Positions 27,794 to 35,881 of a stretch of 64,000 nt of DNA are shown one piece after another. Made by a program: the position numbers and the translations under genes. The stretch is from an uncultured Streptomyces sp. (GTDB taxonomy: Bacteria > Actinomycetota > Actinomycetes > Streptomycetales > Streptomycetaceae), in the NCBI RefSeq assembly GCF_947488945.1, contig NZ_CANLBS010000016.1, positions 1 to 64,000 on the forward strand, in the 5' to 3' direction. The notes beneath the pieces were generated by a model that saw nothing but the letters and a program-made list of their open reading frames with translations, had not been told where the DNA came from and did no database searches. The first letter of the stretch is position 1, and each line of letters opens with the position of its first letter.

Positions 27794-28780
27794 ATGGCTT
27801 TCTTCGACCTGCCCCTGGACGAGCTGGAGCGCTACCGCCCCGCCCTCGACGAACCCGCGGACTTCGACGACTTCTGGCGGGAGAGCCTGACCGCCCACCG
27901 GACCGGCGGGGCCCTGATCGCGTGCGAGCCGGTGCACAACGGGCTCGCCACCGTCGACACCTTCGACGTCACCTTCGCCGGCTACGGCGGCCACCCGGTG
28001 CGCGGCTGGCTGCAACTCCCGGTGACCCGCACCGGGCCGCTGCCGGTCGTCGTCGAGTACCTGGGCTACGGCAGCGGACGCGGCGCACCGCACGAGAAGC
28101 GGCTGTGGGCCTGCGCGGGGTACGCCCACTTCGTGATGGACACCCGGGGCCAGGGCGCCGAGACCCCGGACCCGGACCCCGCCACCGGGGACGTCGCGGC
28201 CCCCGGCTTCCTCACCCGCGGTGTGCTCGACCCCCGCCGCTACTACTACCGCCGCCTCTTCGTCGACGCCGTCCGCGCCGTGGACGCGGTCCGCGAGCAC
28301 CCGGCCGTCGACCCGGCGCGCGTGGTCGTGACGGGTACCAGCCAGGGCGGCGGGATCGCGCTTGCCGCCGCCGGCCTGGTACCGGACCTGGTCGCCGTCA
28401 TGCCGGACGTGCCGTTCCTGTGCCACTTCCCGCGCGCGACGACGATGACGGACCTGCCGCCGTACGTCGAGGTGTCGCGGTTCGTCAAACTCCACCGCCA
28501 GCACGCGGCGACCGTGGCCCGCACCCTGTCCTACTTCGACGGTGTGCTACTGGGCCGCCGGGCCGACGCACCGACCCTGTTCTCGGTCGGTCTGATGGAC
28601 CACATCTGCCCGCCGTCGACGGTCTACGCGGCGTTCCACCACTACGGGGCGGACGGCGGGGTCCAGCAGTCCGAGAAGCGGATCAGCGTCTATCCGTTCA
28701 ACGATCACGAAGGCGGCGGCCCCGCCCACGAGGTGGTCAAACTGGAATGGCTGGCGAAGCGGCTGAAAGGCGCGGCCTGA
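27794..28780 (+). CDS. Acetyl xylan esterase / cephalosporin-C deacetylase family (CE7)
   Basis: This 328-aa cytoplasmic alpha/beta hydrolase has the CE7 signature RGQG (118-121), the nucleophile in VTGTSQGGG (S183), the Asp in LMDHICPPST (D269) and the HE pair in NDHEGGG (H305). The start MAFFDLPLDELERYRP and length match CE7 esterases, which remove acetyl groups from imported xylo-oligosaccharides and small acetylated sugars. ATG 27794 follows GGAG. Its own promoter and operator b show control by the GntR repressor encoded next. It implies that the imported sugar is acetylated. Confidence 0.93.
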   Translation: MAFFDLPLDELERYRPALDEPADFDDFWRESLTAHRTGGALIACEPVHNGLATVDTFDVTFAGYGGHPVRGWLQLPVTRTGPLPVVVEYLGYGSGRGAPHEKRLWACAGYAHFVMDTRGQGAETPDPDPATGDVAAPGFLTRGVLDPRRYYYRRLFVDAVRAVDAVREHPAVDPARVVVTGTSQGGGIALAAAGLVPDLVAVMPDVPFLCHFPRATTMTDLPPYVEVSRFVKLHRQHAATVARTLSYFDGVLLGRRADAPTLFSVGLMDHICPPSTVYAAFHHYGADGGVQQSEKRISVYPFNDHEGGGPAHEVVKLEWLAKRLKGAA

Positions 28781-28831
28781 GACCTCTACCCGCCCCTCGT
28801 GCGCGGTGGAATCGGGCCGCTTCCGCATCGG

Positions 28832-28844
28832 ATCGATAGACGAT
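28832..28844 (+). promoter_or_regulatory. GntR operator copy c (ATCGATAGACGAT), autoregulatory
   Basis: Copy 3 of the 13-mer lies 50 bp before the gntR start, so the repressor probably controls its own gene. I see no clear -35/-10 pair here. Confidence 0.72.
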
Positions 28845-28893
28845 GAGCACGTATCATCACGAGGGGCACCCCCGGACCGCAGGATGGGAATTC

Positions 28894-29766
28894 ATGGCAG
28901 TGAACGAGTCGGCGGGGTTCGTCTCCACGCTGGCGACCAATAAGGACCGCTTCCGCCGCACCCTGATCTCCGACCAGGTGTACGAGTTGATTCGCCAGGC
29001 CATCGTCGAGGGTGATCTCGGACCCAATGAGCGGGTGGTCGAATCAGAGATCGCGCGACGCCTCGGGGTGAGTCAGGCGCCGGTGCGCGAGGCCGTCAAG
29101 CAACTGGCCCGCGAGGGCCTGCTGATGCATGTGCCCCGGCGCGGGAATTTCGTGGTCGAGATCTCCCAGCAGGACGCGGAATACGCTCGTCAGGTGCGCG
29201 AGCCGCTGGAGCGTCTGGCCGCGTCGCTCGCCGCCGAGCGCGTCACCGAGGAGAATCTCGGCGAACTCGACGCGCTGGTCGCACGGATGCGGGCCGCGGT
29301 GGCGGAGAACGACGTCAGCCTGTTCCGTGACGCCGACATCGAGTTCCACACCGTCGTCGGCCGGATCTCGGGCAACCCGCTCCTGGTGCGCATGTGGGAG
29401 GTGCTGGAGCCGAGCCTGCGGGCGCTGCGCGCCATCGCCGACCCGCTTTTCGACGGTGACTGGCACGCGATGGCCGACGAGCACGGCCGGCTGGTGCACC
29501 TGCTGCGCGAGGGCGACCCGGACCGGGCCGCCGAGGCGTTCGCCGACCACGCGGCGGGCCGCGGACCGGTGCCGGACGCCCGCACGGCGAAGAGGAACGC
29601 GAAACCCACGGTCGCACCCCGCAAGACGGCTGCCCTGGCCGGAACCGTCCCCGCCGAGAACGGCGTGGCCGAAGCCGCGGCCCCGCGCAAGGCAGCCGCG
29701 GCCCGTAAGCCCGCCGCCCGCAAGGTCGCGGCCACCGGCAAAGCCGCGGCGCCGCGGGAGAGCTGA
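28894..29766 (+). CDS. GntR/FCD (FadR-type) transcriptional regulator with basic H1-like tail
   Basis: The 290-aa regulator has a winged helix at about 20-90 (LISDQVYELIRQAIVEGDLG; ESEIARRLGVSQAPVREAVK; LMHVPRRGNFVVEIS). An all-alpha FCD ligand domain spans about 95-230 (EPLERLAASLAAERV; FHTVVGRISGNPLLVRMWEV; DEHGRLVHLLREGDPDRAAE). FCD regulators usually sense sugar acids and repress. The last 60 residues are an Ala/Lys/Arg/Pro tail (PRKAAAARKPAARKVAATGK) like histone H1 or HupS tails, unusual for the family. ATG 28894 follows AGGA; a frame starting at 28843 would read through the operator and is rejected. The 13-mer operator occurs at its own promoter and at four others between 26.8 and 35.8 kb. 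Confidence 0.92.
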   Translation: MAVNESAGFVSTLATNKDRFRRTLISDQVYELIRQAIVEGDLGPNERVVESEIARRLGVSQAPVREAVKQLAREGLLMHVPRRGNFVVEISQQDAEYARQVREPLERLAASLAAERVTEENLGELDALVARMRAAVAENDVSLFRDADIEFHTVVGRISGNPLLVRMWEVLEPSLRALRAIADPLFDGDWHAMADEHGRLVHLLREGDPDRAAEAFADHAAGRGPVPDARTAKRNAKPTVAPRKTAALAGTVPAENGVAEAAAPRKAAAARKPAARKVAATGKAAAPRES

Positions 29767-29794
29767 ACCCCCGCGAGACCCGAACCCCCACGCC

Positions 29795-29841
29795 GAAGGC
29801 CCCGCACCGGATCGAGACGATCTCGCCGGTGCGGGGCCCTT
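29795..29841. terminator. Bidirectional terminator hairpin
   Basis: A 13-bp stem (29798-29810 with 29825-29837) stacks on a 5-bp inner stem with a 3-nt loop, giving a nearly continuous 18-bp hairpin between the gntR stop and the convergent beta-helix gene. Confidence 0.85.
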
Positions 29842-29867
29842 CGCGCTGCCAAGGGGTCACCTGGGGG

Positions 29868-31886
29868 TCAGCGGCGGGCGCCCGCCGTCCACTTGGGTGC
29901 GCCGTACTGGTACGCGCCCAGGCTCGGGACCGGGTCGACGGAGCCGTCGTTGATGCCCGGCAGCGGGATCGCCGCGTTGCGGGCCGGGGACGGCTCGGAG
30001 AGGCGGTAGTCGTTGGCCGCGGAGTCGACGAACAGCGGATTCACGTCGGACGGAAGGTTGTTGGAGAGCACCAGTCCGCCGTTGGTGGCGTCGGTCAGCC
30101 CACGGATGGCGCCGATGTTGTTGAAGATCCGGGTGCCGGTCGAGGCGTTCGGTTCCTTCACGTAGAACAGCGTCATGCCGCCGGTGTTGTTGTGCACCTC
30201 GTTGTCGTGCGAGCCGGTGCCCAGGCCGTTGAGCATCACGGTGCCCTCCAGGTTCTTCCAGCCCACGTTGTCGGCGATCACCAGGTTGCTCTGCCCGTTG
30301 TCGGCGTAGACCCCGGCGACGGCGAACGGGGTGACGTTCGGCGTGGGCGTGCCGTCGTGCAGCAGGTTGTGGTCGATGGAGGTGCCCATCATGTCCGCGC
30401 TGCAGCAGGTGTAGATGCCGGCGGTGTCCAGGCTCAGCCGGGCGTACTGCGAGATGTCGTTGTGCGCGATGGTGTCCGGGCCGGGGGTGAGTCCCGGCGT
30501 GGTGCCCCACTGGAGGTTGATCCCGCTGCGCCCGACGCGGTAGATGGTGTTGTGGGTGACCGTCTGGCTGTTGCCCTGGACGGCGATGCCGGCCGCGTAG
30601 GTGCCGAGGTAGTCCACGTCGTGGATGACGTTGTCGGTGGCGGTGTTGTTCTGCCCGCGCAGCGCGACCCCGTTGCCCGCGCTGAGCGACAGATCGCTGT
30701 TGACGATTCTGTTGTACGTGCCGTCGATCACGATCCCCGTGTCGCCCACGCCCCGTGTGACGGAGCTGCCGCAGTCGGTCGCGCCGTCCGTGATCTCGGT
30801 GTAGTGCGAGAGGTACTTCCCGTCGATGTGGTCCAGGACGTTCCCGGTGGTGGCCGGTCCCGTCCGGATCGTCGAGGCGAACAGGCCGATGCCGCTGACC
30901 GTGGTGTGGCTGGTGCCGTTCAGGTCGAAGGCGAGCGGGCGGGTCTTCGCCTCGATGGTGTGCCCGGCCGGATCGTCGGTGCTGTACACGTACAGCTTCC
31001 GGGCGGCCGGGTCGTAGAACCACGTGCCCGGATGGGCCAGTTCACCGATCTTGCCGGACAGGGCGTACCGGGTGTCCTTGGGGACGACTTTATGCACGCA
31101 CGGGGGTGCGGCGGTCAGCTCGACCTGGCCGGCCGGGGAGCTCTTCACGGTGGTGGTGGCCGAGACGTACCAGTAGCCGGTGAGGGCGCGCGCGCCGTCC
31201 CAGTAGCCGGCGGGCCTGGTCAGGTCGGCGTCCACGATGGTCGCGTCCGCGCTGCCCGCTCCGGCGTACTGGAGCGCCGGGTCGAGCAGGTCGGTACCGG
31301 GGTAGGGCCACTGGGCCTCGATGCCCATCTGCCGGTCGGTGAAGATCTGCACCGTGGTCGGGTCGGCTCCGAGGTCCACGTCGGTGGACCAGACGTCGCC
31401 CGCGGCGACCGCGTCGCCGAAGTCGGAGTCCGGGGCGTACGGGTCCTGCTGCCCGATCGCCGCGAGGTCGGCCGCGGTCACCCGCGCGAAGCCGTCGACC
31501 CGGCCGGTGCCGCTGAAGGTCACCTCGGCGCCGGGCGCCGCCTTGTACGTGATGGGCTGGGCGGCCGTGCCCGACCGGGCCGGCACCACGGTCTCGGAGT
31601 AGGTGCCGGAGGCGATCTGGCAGGTGTCGCCCGGCACCATGACGGCGGCGCAGTCCTGGACGGAGGTGAAGGCCGTGCGCGGGGAGCGGCCGGCCGCCGG
31701 TCCCGCGTGGGCGGGTGCCGCGGCGCCCTGCCACTGCGGGGCGACGTAGTACGTCCGGCCGCGGCCGGAGCCCGGATGGGCGGCGGCGGGTACGGCGGCC
31801 GCGGCCAGCACGGCCGTGGAGGCCAGCACCGCCACCGCCGCGGGCAGGAACCTGCTGCGGGACCTGGTCAGTAACGTCGTCAGCAC
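29868..31886 (-). CDS. Secreted right-handed parallel beta-helix protein (probable polysaccharide-active)
   Basis: The 672-aa protein has a signal peptide (residues 1-36, ending AAAHPGS). RTYYVAPQWQG and TAFTSVQDCAAVMVPGDTCQ then lead to ASGTYSETVVPARSGTAAQP, the usual entry into beta-helix carbohydrate enzymes. Rungs rich in Asn and Gly follow (SLSAGNGVALRGQNNTATDN; YRVGRSGINLQWG; NNTGGMTLFYVKEPN). The closing PVPSLGAYQYGAP is also common in them. The layout resembles GH141/pectate-lyase-like enzymes, but I cannot fix a family or catalytic residues. GTG 31886 follows GAGAGGAC. It lies downstream of the ABC importer genes on the same strand (111-bp gap), so it probably releases the imported sugar outside the cell. 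Confidence 0.75.
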   Translation of the reverse strand: MLTTLLTRSRSRFLPAAVAVLASTAVLAAAAVPAAAHPGSGRGRTYYVAPQWQGAAAPAHAGPAAGRSPRTAFTSVQDCAAVMVPGDTCQIASGTYSETVVPARSGTAAQPITYKAAPGAEVTFSGTGRVDGFARVTAADLAAIGQQDPYAPDSDFGDAVAAGDVWSTDVDLGADPTTVQIFTDRQMGIEAQWPYPGTDLLDPALQYAGAGSADATIVDADLTRPAGYWDGARALTGYWYVSATTTVKSSPAGQVELTAAPPCVHKVVPKDTRYALSGKIGELAHPGTWFYDPAARKLYVYSTDDPAGHTIEAKTRPLAFDLNGTSHTTVSGIGLFASTIRTGPATTGNVLDHIDGKYLSHYTEITDGATDCGSSVTRGVGDTGIVIDGTYNRIVNSDLSLSAGNGVALRGQNNTATDNVIHDVDYLGTYAAGIAVQGNSQTVTHNTIYRVGRSGINLQWGTTPGLTPGPDTIAHNDISQYARLSLDTAGIYTCCSADMMGTSIDHNLLHDGTPTPNVTPFAVAGVYADNGQSNLVIADNVGWKNLEGTVMLNGLGTGSHDNEVHNNTGGMTLFYVKEPNASTGTRIFNNIGAIRGLTDATNGGLVLSNNLPSDVNPLFVDSAANDYRLSEPSPARNAAIPLPGINDGSVDPVPSLGAYQYGAPKWTAGARR

Positions 31887-31997
31887 GTGGGTGTCCTCTC
31901 GGAGTTGCCTGGTACGGATGCCGGCCCGTGCGGATGCCCCGTCCGGCAGGTGTCCGGTCGTACGGGTCCGTCGGGGACGGGGCGCGGGGGCGCCGGG

Positions 31998-32927
31998 TCA
32001 GCCCTTCACCGCTCCGACGGTGAGGCCGCTGATGATGTGGCGCTGCATGTAGATGAAGAAGATGATCACGGGCGCGACCGCGAGCAGCAGATTCGGGAAG
32101 ACCTTGGTCAGGTCCGTCGAGTACTGGCTGACGCCTGCGTAGATCGCCGTGGTCACCGTGTAGTGCCCGGACGACGGACTGAGCAGGATCTGCGGGCTGA
32201 TGAAGTCGTTCCAGATGCCGATCGAGTTGAGGATCAGCACCGTCACGACCGCCGGGCGCATCAGGGGGAAGATGATCTGCCAGAACGTCCGGAACCGTCC
32301 GGCTCCGTCGATCGTCGCCGCGTGGTCGATGTCCCTCGGGATGGTCCGGATGAACCCGGCGAACAGGAAGATGCTGACCGGCAGGGTGGACGCGACGTCG
32401 TGCGCGATCAAACCGGTCACCGTGTTCGCCAGCCCGATCTCGCGGAGTACGTAGATCACCGGAATGATCACCGCGGCGCCCGGGATGAACGTACCGGCCA
32501 GGAAGTACAGCAGGACCAGCTGGGTGCGCCGCTTGAGGCTGCGGGCGATGGCGTACGCGGCCGGGCCGGCCAGCAGGATGCAGAACACGTCCACCATGAC
32601 GACGAGGAACAGGGTGAAGCCGTACCCGCCGATGACGTTGAACTCGGGGCTGTCGATCGCTGCGGCCATGTGCTCGAACGTGAGGCCGGTGAAGGGCAGC
32701 GCGAAGGGGCTGCTGAGAATCTGCTGCTGCGACTTGAAGGCGTTCACCACCAGCAGATACACCGGCACGATCATCACCACGGCCAGCACGCCCAGCATCA
32801 CCCCGCGCAGCAGGGAGCGCGGCTCGCGCTCCGTCACCGACGGGCCCGCGGGATCCCCGGAGAGGTGCGGCGGGGCCTTCTTCGGGGCTTCGCGCCGTTC
32901 CCGGGCTTCGGTTTCCATGACGACCAC
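31998..32927 (-). CDS. ABC sugar importer permease 2 (MalG-like)
   Basis: This 309-aa carbohydrate-uptake permease of the MalG type has a 40-residue charged cytoplasmic N-terminus and six helices from LLRGVMLGVLAVVMIVPVYLL. The EAA loop DHAATIDGAGRFRTFWQIIFPLMRP docks the ATPase. The start is GTG 32925-32927 nine bases after the upstream stop, with AGGAG overlapping that stop; ATG three codons in is possible. No ATPase gene is in the operon, as usual in streptomycetes, where one shared MsiK serves many importers. Confidence 0.92.
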   Translation of the reverse strand: MVVMETEARERREAPKKAPPHLSGDPAGPSVTEREPRSLLRGVMLGVLAVVMIVPVYLLVVNAFKSQQQILSSPFALPFTGLTFEHMAAAIDSPEFNVIGGYGFTLFLVVMVDVFCILLAGPAAYAIARSLKRRTQLVLLYFLAGTFIPGAAVIIPVIYVLREIGLANTVTGLIAHDVASTLPVSIFLFAGFIRTIPRDIDHAATIDGAGRFRTFWQIIFPLMRPAVVTVLILNSIGIWNDFISPQILLSPSSGHYTVTTAIYAGVSQYSTDLTKVFPNLLLAVAPVIIFFIYMQRHIISGLTVGAVKG

Positions 32928-32936
32928 CTTCGGCTC

Positions 32937-33893
32937 CTAACCTGCGGCTGCTTGGTCTTGACGGTTGCGCAGCGCGGTCACGAGCAGCGCCAGGGCCGCG
33001 GAGACGACCATGAGGAACACCGACTGCGCGGTCGCGTAGCCGACCTTGGTGCCCTCGAAGGACCGGGCGAGGATCAAGTAGGAGAACGTCTGCGTCGAGC
33101 CGGCCGGACCACCGCCGGTGAGGCTGACCACCAGGTCGTAGGCCCGGATCAGACCGACCAGGTTGAGCACGGTCGCCACCGTCACCACCGGGGCGATCAT
33201 CGGCACGACGACCTTCATGTTCATCTGCCGCCTGCTCGCGCCGTCGATGGCGGCCGCCTCCAGCAGTTCCGCCGGAACCGTCTGGAACGCGGCGACGAAC
33301 AGCACCACGTTGAATCCGAACCCGGCCCACACGATGACCGCGATCAGCGACACCAGCGCGAACGTCTCGTCGAAAAGGAATCCGACCGGCTCGAACCCGA
33401 ACGAGCCGAGCGTGTTGTTGACCGCCCCGTTGGTGCCGAGGATCGCCGCCCACAGGTACCCGAGGATCAGGGCGCTGATGACGTGCGGGAAGTAGGCCAC
33501 CGCGCGGAAGAAGGAGTTGGACCGGGACCGCCCCTTGAGGACCAGGGCGTAGGACAGACCGAGCCCGACCATGCCCACGGTGCCGACGGCCGCGATCAGC
33601 GCCGTCACGTACCAGGACTGCGTCGAACTGGGGTCGTCGAACAGGTGGCGGTAGTTCTCCAGCCCGATGAAGGCGGCGGGGGAGAAGCCGTCCCAGTCGG
33701 TGAAACTGAGGTACACCGCGACGCCCACCGGCACCACGGTCATCACCGTGTACAGGATGACCGCGGGTCCCATCAGGCCGAAGGTGACAGCGCCTTCGCG
33801 GATCCGGGCGGCCCGGCGGTCCGGCGGCGCACCGTCCTTGCGGACGGGGCCGGCCGCCGGACCGCGCCGGGTCAGCTCTGCGAGTTCCACCAC
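32937..33893 (-). CDS. ABC sugar importer permease 1 (MalF-like)
   Basis: This approximately 318-aa permease reads GAVTFGLMGPAVILYTVMTV, then VPVGVAVYLSFTDWDG, and has the EAA loop EAAAIDGASRRQMNMKVVVPMIAP. Six helices are visible. It pairs with the next permease to form the membrane channel. The start is uncertain: GTG 33891-33893 behind AAGGGA would overlap the 3' end of the binding-protein gene by 22 bp. No ATG precedes the first helix. The operon order is binding protein, permease 1, permease 2, beta-helix protein. Confidence 0.9.
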   Translation of the reverse strand: MVELAELTRRGPAAGPVRKDGAPPDRRAARIREGAVTFGLMGPAVILYTVMTVVPVGVAVYLSFTDWDGFSPAAFIGLENYRHLFDDPSSTQSWYVTALIAAVGTVGMVGLGLSYALVLKGRSRSNSFFRAVAYFPHVISALILGYLWAAILGTNGAVNNTLGSFGFEPVGFLFDETFALVSLIAVIVWAGFGFNVVLFVAAFQTVPAELLEAAAIDGASRRQMNMKVVVPMIAPVVTVATVLNLVGLIRAYDLVVSLTGGGPAGSTQTFSYLILARSFEGTKVGYATAQSVFLMVVSAALALLVTALRNRQDQAAAG

Positions 33894-35122
33894 TTGTCCA
33901 ATCCCTTGGCGACGTCCTCGGCCGAGGAGCCGGTGTACAGGGACTGGATCTGCGTGTTCAGCTCGCTGCTGAAGCCGTCGACGGGCTGGCGGTTCCCGGC
34001 CTTCACGAGGATCGAGGGGGCCTTGTCCAGGATCGCCTGGACCTCGGTGCCGAGGCTCGACACCGGGTACGAGAAGCCCTGACGGAGATTGCCGTCGGCG
34101 GCGAGCTGGCTCTCGATCGCCTCCGGGTCGGTGACGAGCCACCGGACGAAGTCGATCGCCTCGGCCTTGTGCCGGGACTTGTTGACGACCACGTAGGGGG
34201 AGGCGATGTTGCCGAACTGCCCGGAGGGGTACGCACCGTCCGTCGGCATGGTGAAGACGCCGACCTCGTCGCTCTTCTTCGCCGCGTCGGCCGCCGGCAC
34301 GAAGTACGAACCCATGATGTACATCGCGGACTTGCCGTCCAGGAACGCGGTCTGGCCGTCCGCGTACGTCAGCCCGAGGGCGCTCTTGTCGAGGTATCCC
34401 GAGTCGATCCAGGAGCGGTAGCGCTCCAGGTAGCGGAGATAACCGCTGTCGGCGAACGAGCCCTCGCCCTCGTTGCGCTCGGCGGTCCAGTCCGGGTTCT
34501 CGGTGAGCACCCCGGCGTCGGCCATCATCGAGAACTGCGACCCGGTGACCCACTGGCCGGCCGTCTGCAGGGGGGTGTAGCCGGCCTTCTTGAGCTTCTT
34601 CATCGCGTTGGTGAACTGGTCCAGCGTCTTGATCCGCGCCGCGTCCAGACCCGCCTTGGCGAAGGCGGCCTTGTTGTAGAAGACCAGCGACTGGATCTGC
34701 TCGCCGACGCCCACCATGTACCGCTTGCCGTCGATGGCGTACTCGTCCGCGAGCGGCACGTCCTTCGTCCAGGCCTGGTCCGTCAGGTCGGCGAACAGGT
34801 CCACGTTCTCGGCCGACGGGGTGATCTGCTGCGCGATGTCCGGCGGGTCGCCCGCGGCGAGGTCCTGGGTGAGCTTGGCGTTCGCCGATATGGTCCCGGT
34901 CAGTTCCAGCTTCACCGTGACATCGGGGTGGGCCTTCTCGTAGCGGTCGAAGAGCTTGTTCCAGTAGGCCTGCGTCAGGTTGGGCGAGATGTTCACGATG
35001 ACACGGAGAGTGGTCTTGCCGTCGGCGTCGCCACCACCGGTGCCGCCGCCGCACGCGGCGGCGGAGGCCATCACCAGCGGAGCGACGGCCATCGCGTAGA
35101 CCTGGCGCCACATTCTGTTCAT
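33872..35122 (-). CDS. ABC sugar importer, substrate-binding lipoprotein
   Basis: The 416-aa family-1 extracellular solute-binding protein has a lipoprotein signal (MNRMWRQVYAMAVAPLVMAS, lipobox SAAAC, C24) and a Gly/Asp linker. Typical family segments are LRVIVNISPNLTQAYWNKLF, YEKAHPDVTVKLEL, DLAAGDPPDIAQQI and KSAMYIMGSYFVP. It is anchored outside the membrane and delivers the sugar to the permeases. ATG 35120-35122 is preceded by GGAG; an ATG six codons upstream is possible. It is the first gene of the importer operon; promoter and operator d lie about 400 bp upstream. Confidence 0.93.
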   Translation of the reverse strand: MNRMWRQVYAMAVAPLVMASAAACGGGTGGGDADGKTTLRVIVNISPNLTQAYWNKLFDRYEKAHPDVTVKLELTGTISANAKLTQDLAAGDPPDIAQQITPSAENVDLFADLTDQAWTKDVPLADEYAIDGKRYMVGVGEQIQSLVFYNKAAFAKAGLDAARIKTLDQFTNAMKKLKKAGYTPLQTAGQWVTGSQFSMMADAGVLTENPDWTAERNEGEGSFADSGYLRYLERYRSWIDSGYLDKSALGLTYADGQTAFLDGKSAMYIMGSYFVPAADAAKKSDEVGVFTMPTDGAYPSGQFGNIASPYVVVNKSRHKAEAIDFVRWLVTDPEAIESQLAADGNLRQGFSYPVSSLGTEVQAILDKAPSILVKAGNRQPVDGFSSELNTQIQSLYTGSSAEDVAKGLDKWWNSQS

Positions 35123-35517
35123 TCGGACACGCTCCATTGCGTATGCGGGGATCGATGACGGCCGAGATGGAACCACAGGAATTTCGGTGCGGTCAACAAG
35201 GAGAACGCATCGGAACGAGCCCTGAGGAAATCGGAGGGATTCCGGCTCGGGCACGCCGAAAACACTGTCTGAGCGCGGCTTTTGCGCGGCCGTCAGGTCG
35301 GTGGTGCATGCCGGTCCCGCGTCCCGTGATTCCGGGCGCGGACCCGCGGATGCCGGGTTGCGGAATCGCGGGTGGAACCGCCGATCAATTCCCGGAGGGG
35401 GAATTCACCGGAGGAGAAAACGGGGTTCGGGGAGACGGACCGGTTCCGGGCGGCCTTGGGGTGACGGACCGTCGGTCCGGGGCGATCCGCAGGAGCCGTC
35501 ACCTCCAGGTATGTTCT

Positions 35518-35530
35518 ATCGTCTATCGAT
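35518..35530 (-). promoter_or_regulatory. GntR operator copy d (ATCGATAGACGAT)
   Basis: This is copy 4 of the 13-mer, oriented with the importer operon. It sits five bases downstream of the -10 of the minus-strand promoter, over the probable transcription start. Confidence 0.75.
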
Positions 35531-35535
35531 TACTG

Positions 35536-35563
35536 ATGCTAGGGGTGGCCCTCCACATGTCAA
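35536..35563 (-). promoter_or_regulatory. Promoter of the ABC importer operon, TTGACA-16-TAGCAT
   Basis: On the minus strand TTGACA (35558-35563) and TAGCAT (35536-35541) are spaced by 16 bp, with operator d immediately downstream. A leader of about 400 nt follows. Confidence 0.6.
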
Positions 35564-35785
35564 GGGTCCCGTCGCAAACCCGTGCGTCCGTCCGGCGGGC
35601 GCCACCATGTGCAGCAGTGGCGGGAGTTGGGGGAGGCAGGGGGTGGGGGCAGGGCGGGAGTGCGGGCCGGGCGCCCTTCGGCCGTGGCGGGGCAGGGCCC
35701 GCACGGTGCGTCCGTATGGGGGGACCGGTGTGTTCCGGGGGTGGCGCGAGGTCGGCTTCGAGGCCCGTGAACTCGGGGCGGGCGA

Positions 35786-35816
35786 TTGACAGTTGTCGTC
35801 GGCGCGCTGTTATCTA
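35786..35816 (+). promoter_or_regulatory. Promoter of the RraA-like gene, TTGACA and TATCTA
   Basis: Consensus TTGACA (35786-35791) lies 18-19 bp from TTATCT/TATCTA (35810-35816). Operator e starts two to three bases later. Confidence 0.6.
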
Positions 35817-35818
35817 CC

Positions 35819-35831
35819 ATCGATAGACGAT
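35819..35831 (+). promoter_or_regulatory. GntR operator copy e (ATCGATAGACGAT)
   Basis: This is copy 5 of the 13-mer, oriented with transcription of the RraA-like gene and covering its probable start point. Confidence 0.75.
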
Positions 35832-35881
35832 TAACGTCACCGCTGTGTACGTGCGCCGGGAGCGCGCGGAGAGGCAGGGAA

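Larger units (their letters stand above)
35123..35881. other. Long divergent regulatory region of the sugar locus
   Basis: This 759-bp space separates the importer operon (minus) and the RraA-like gene (plus). It holds two complete promoter-operator units: TTGACA-16-TAGCAT with operator d on the minus strand, and a TTGACA promoter with operator e on the plus strand. The roughly 400-nt leader of the importer transcript and the 35570-35780 stretch contain only chance frames. Confidence 0.6.

Noticed and set aside
35137..35826. A 229-codon plus-strand frame in the long divergent region
   Set aside because: It runs through both operators and promoters and has Gly/Arg/Pro chance composition without a ribosome site.
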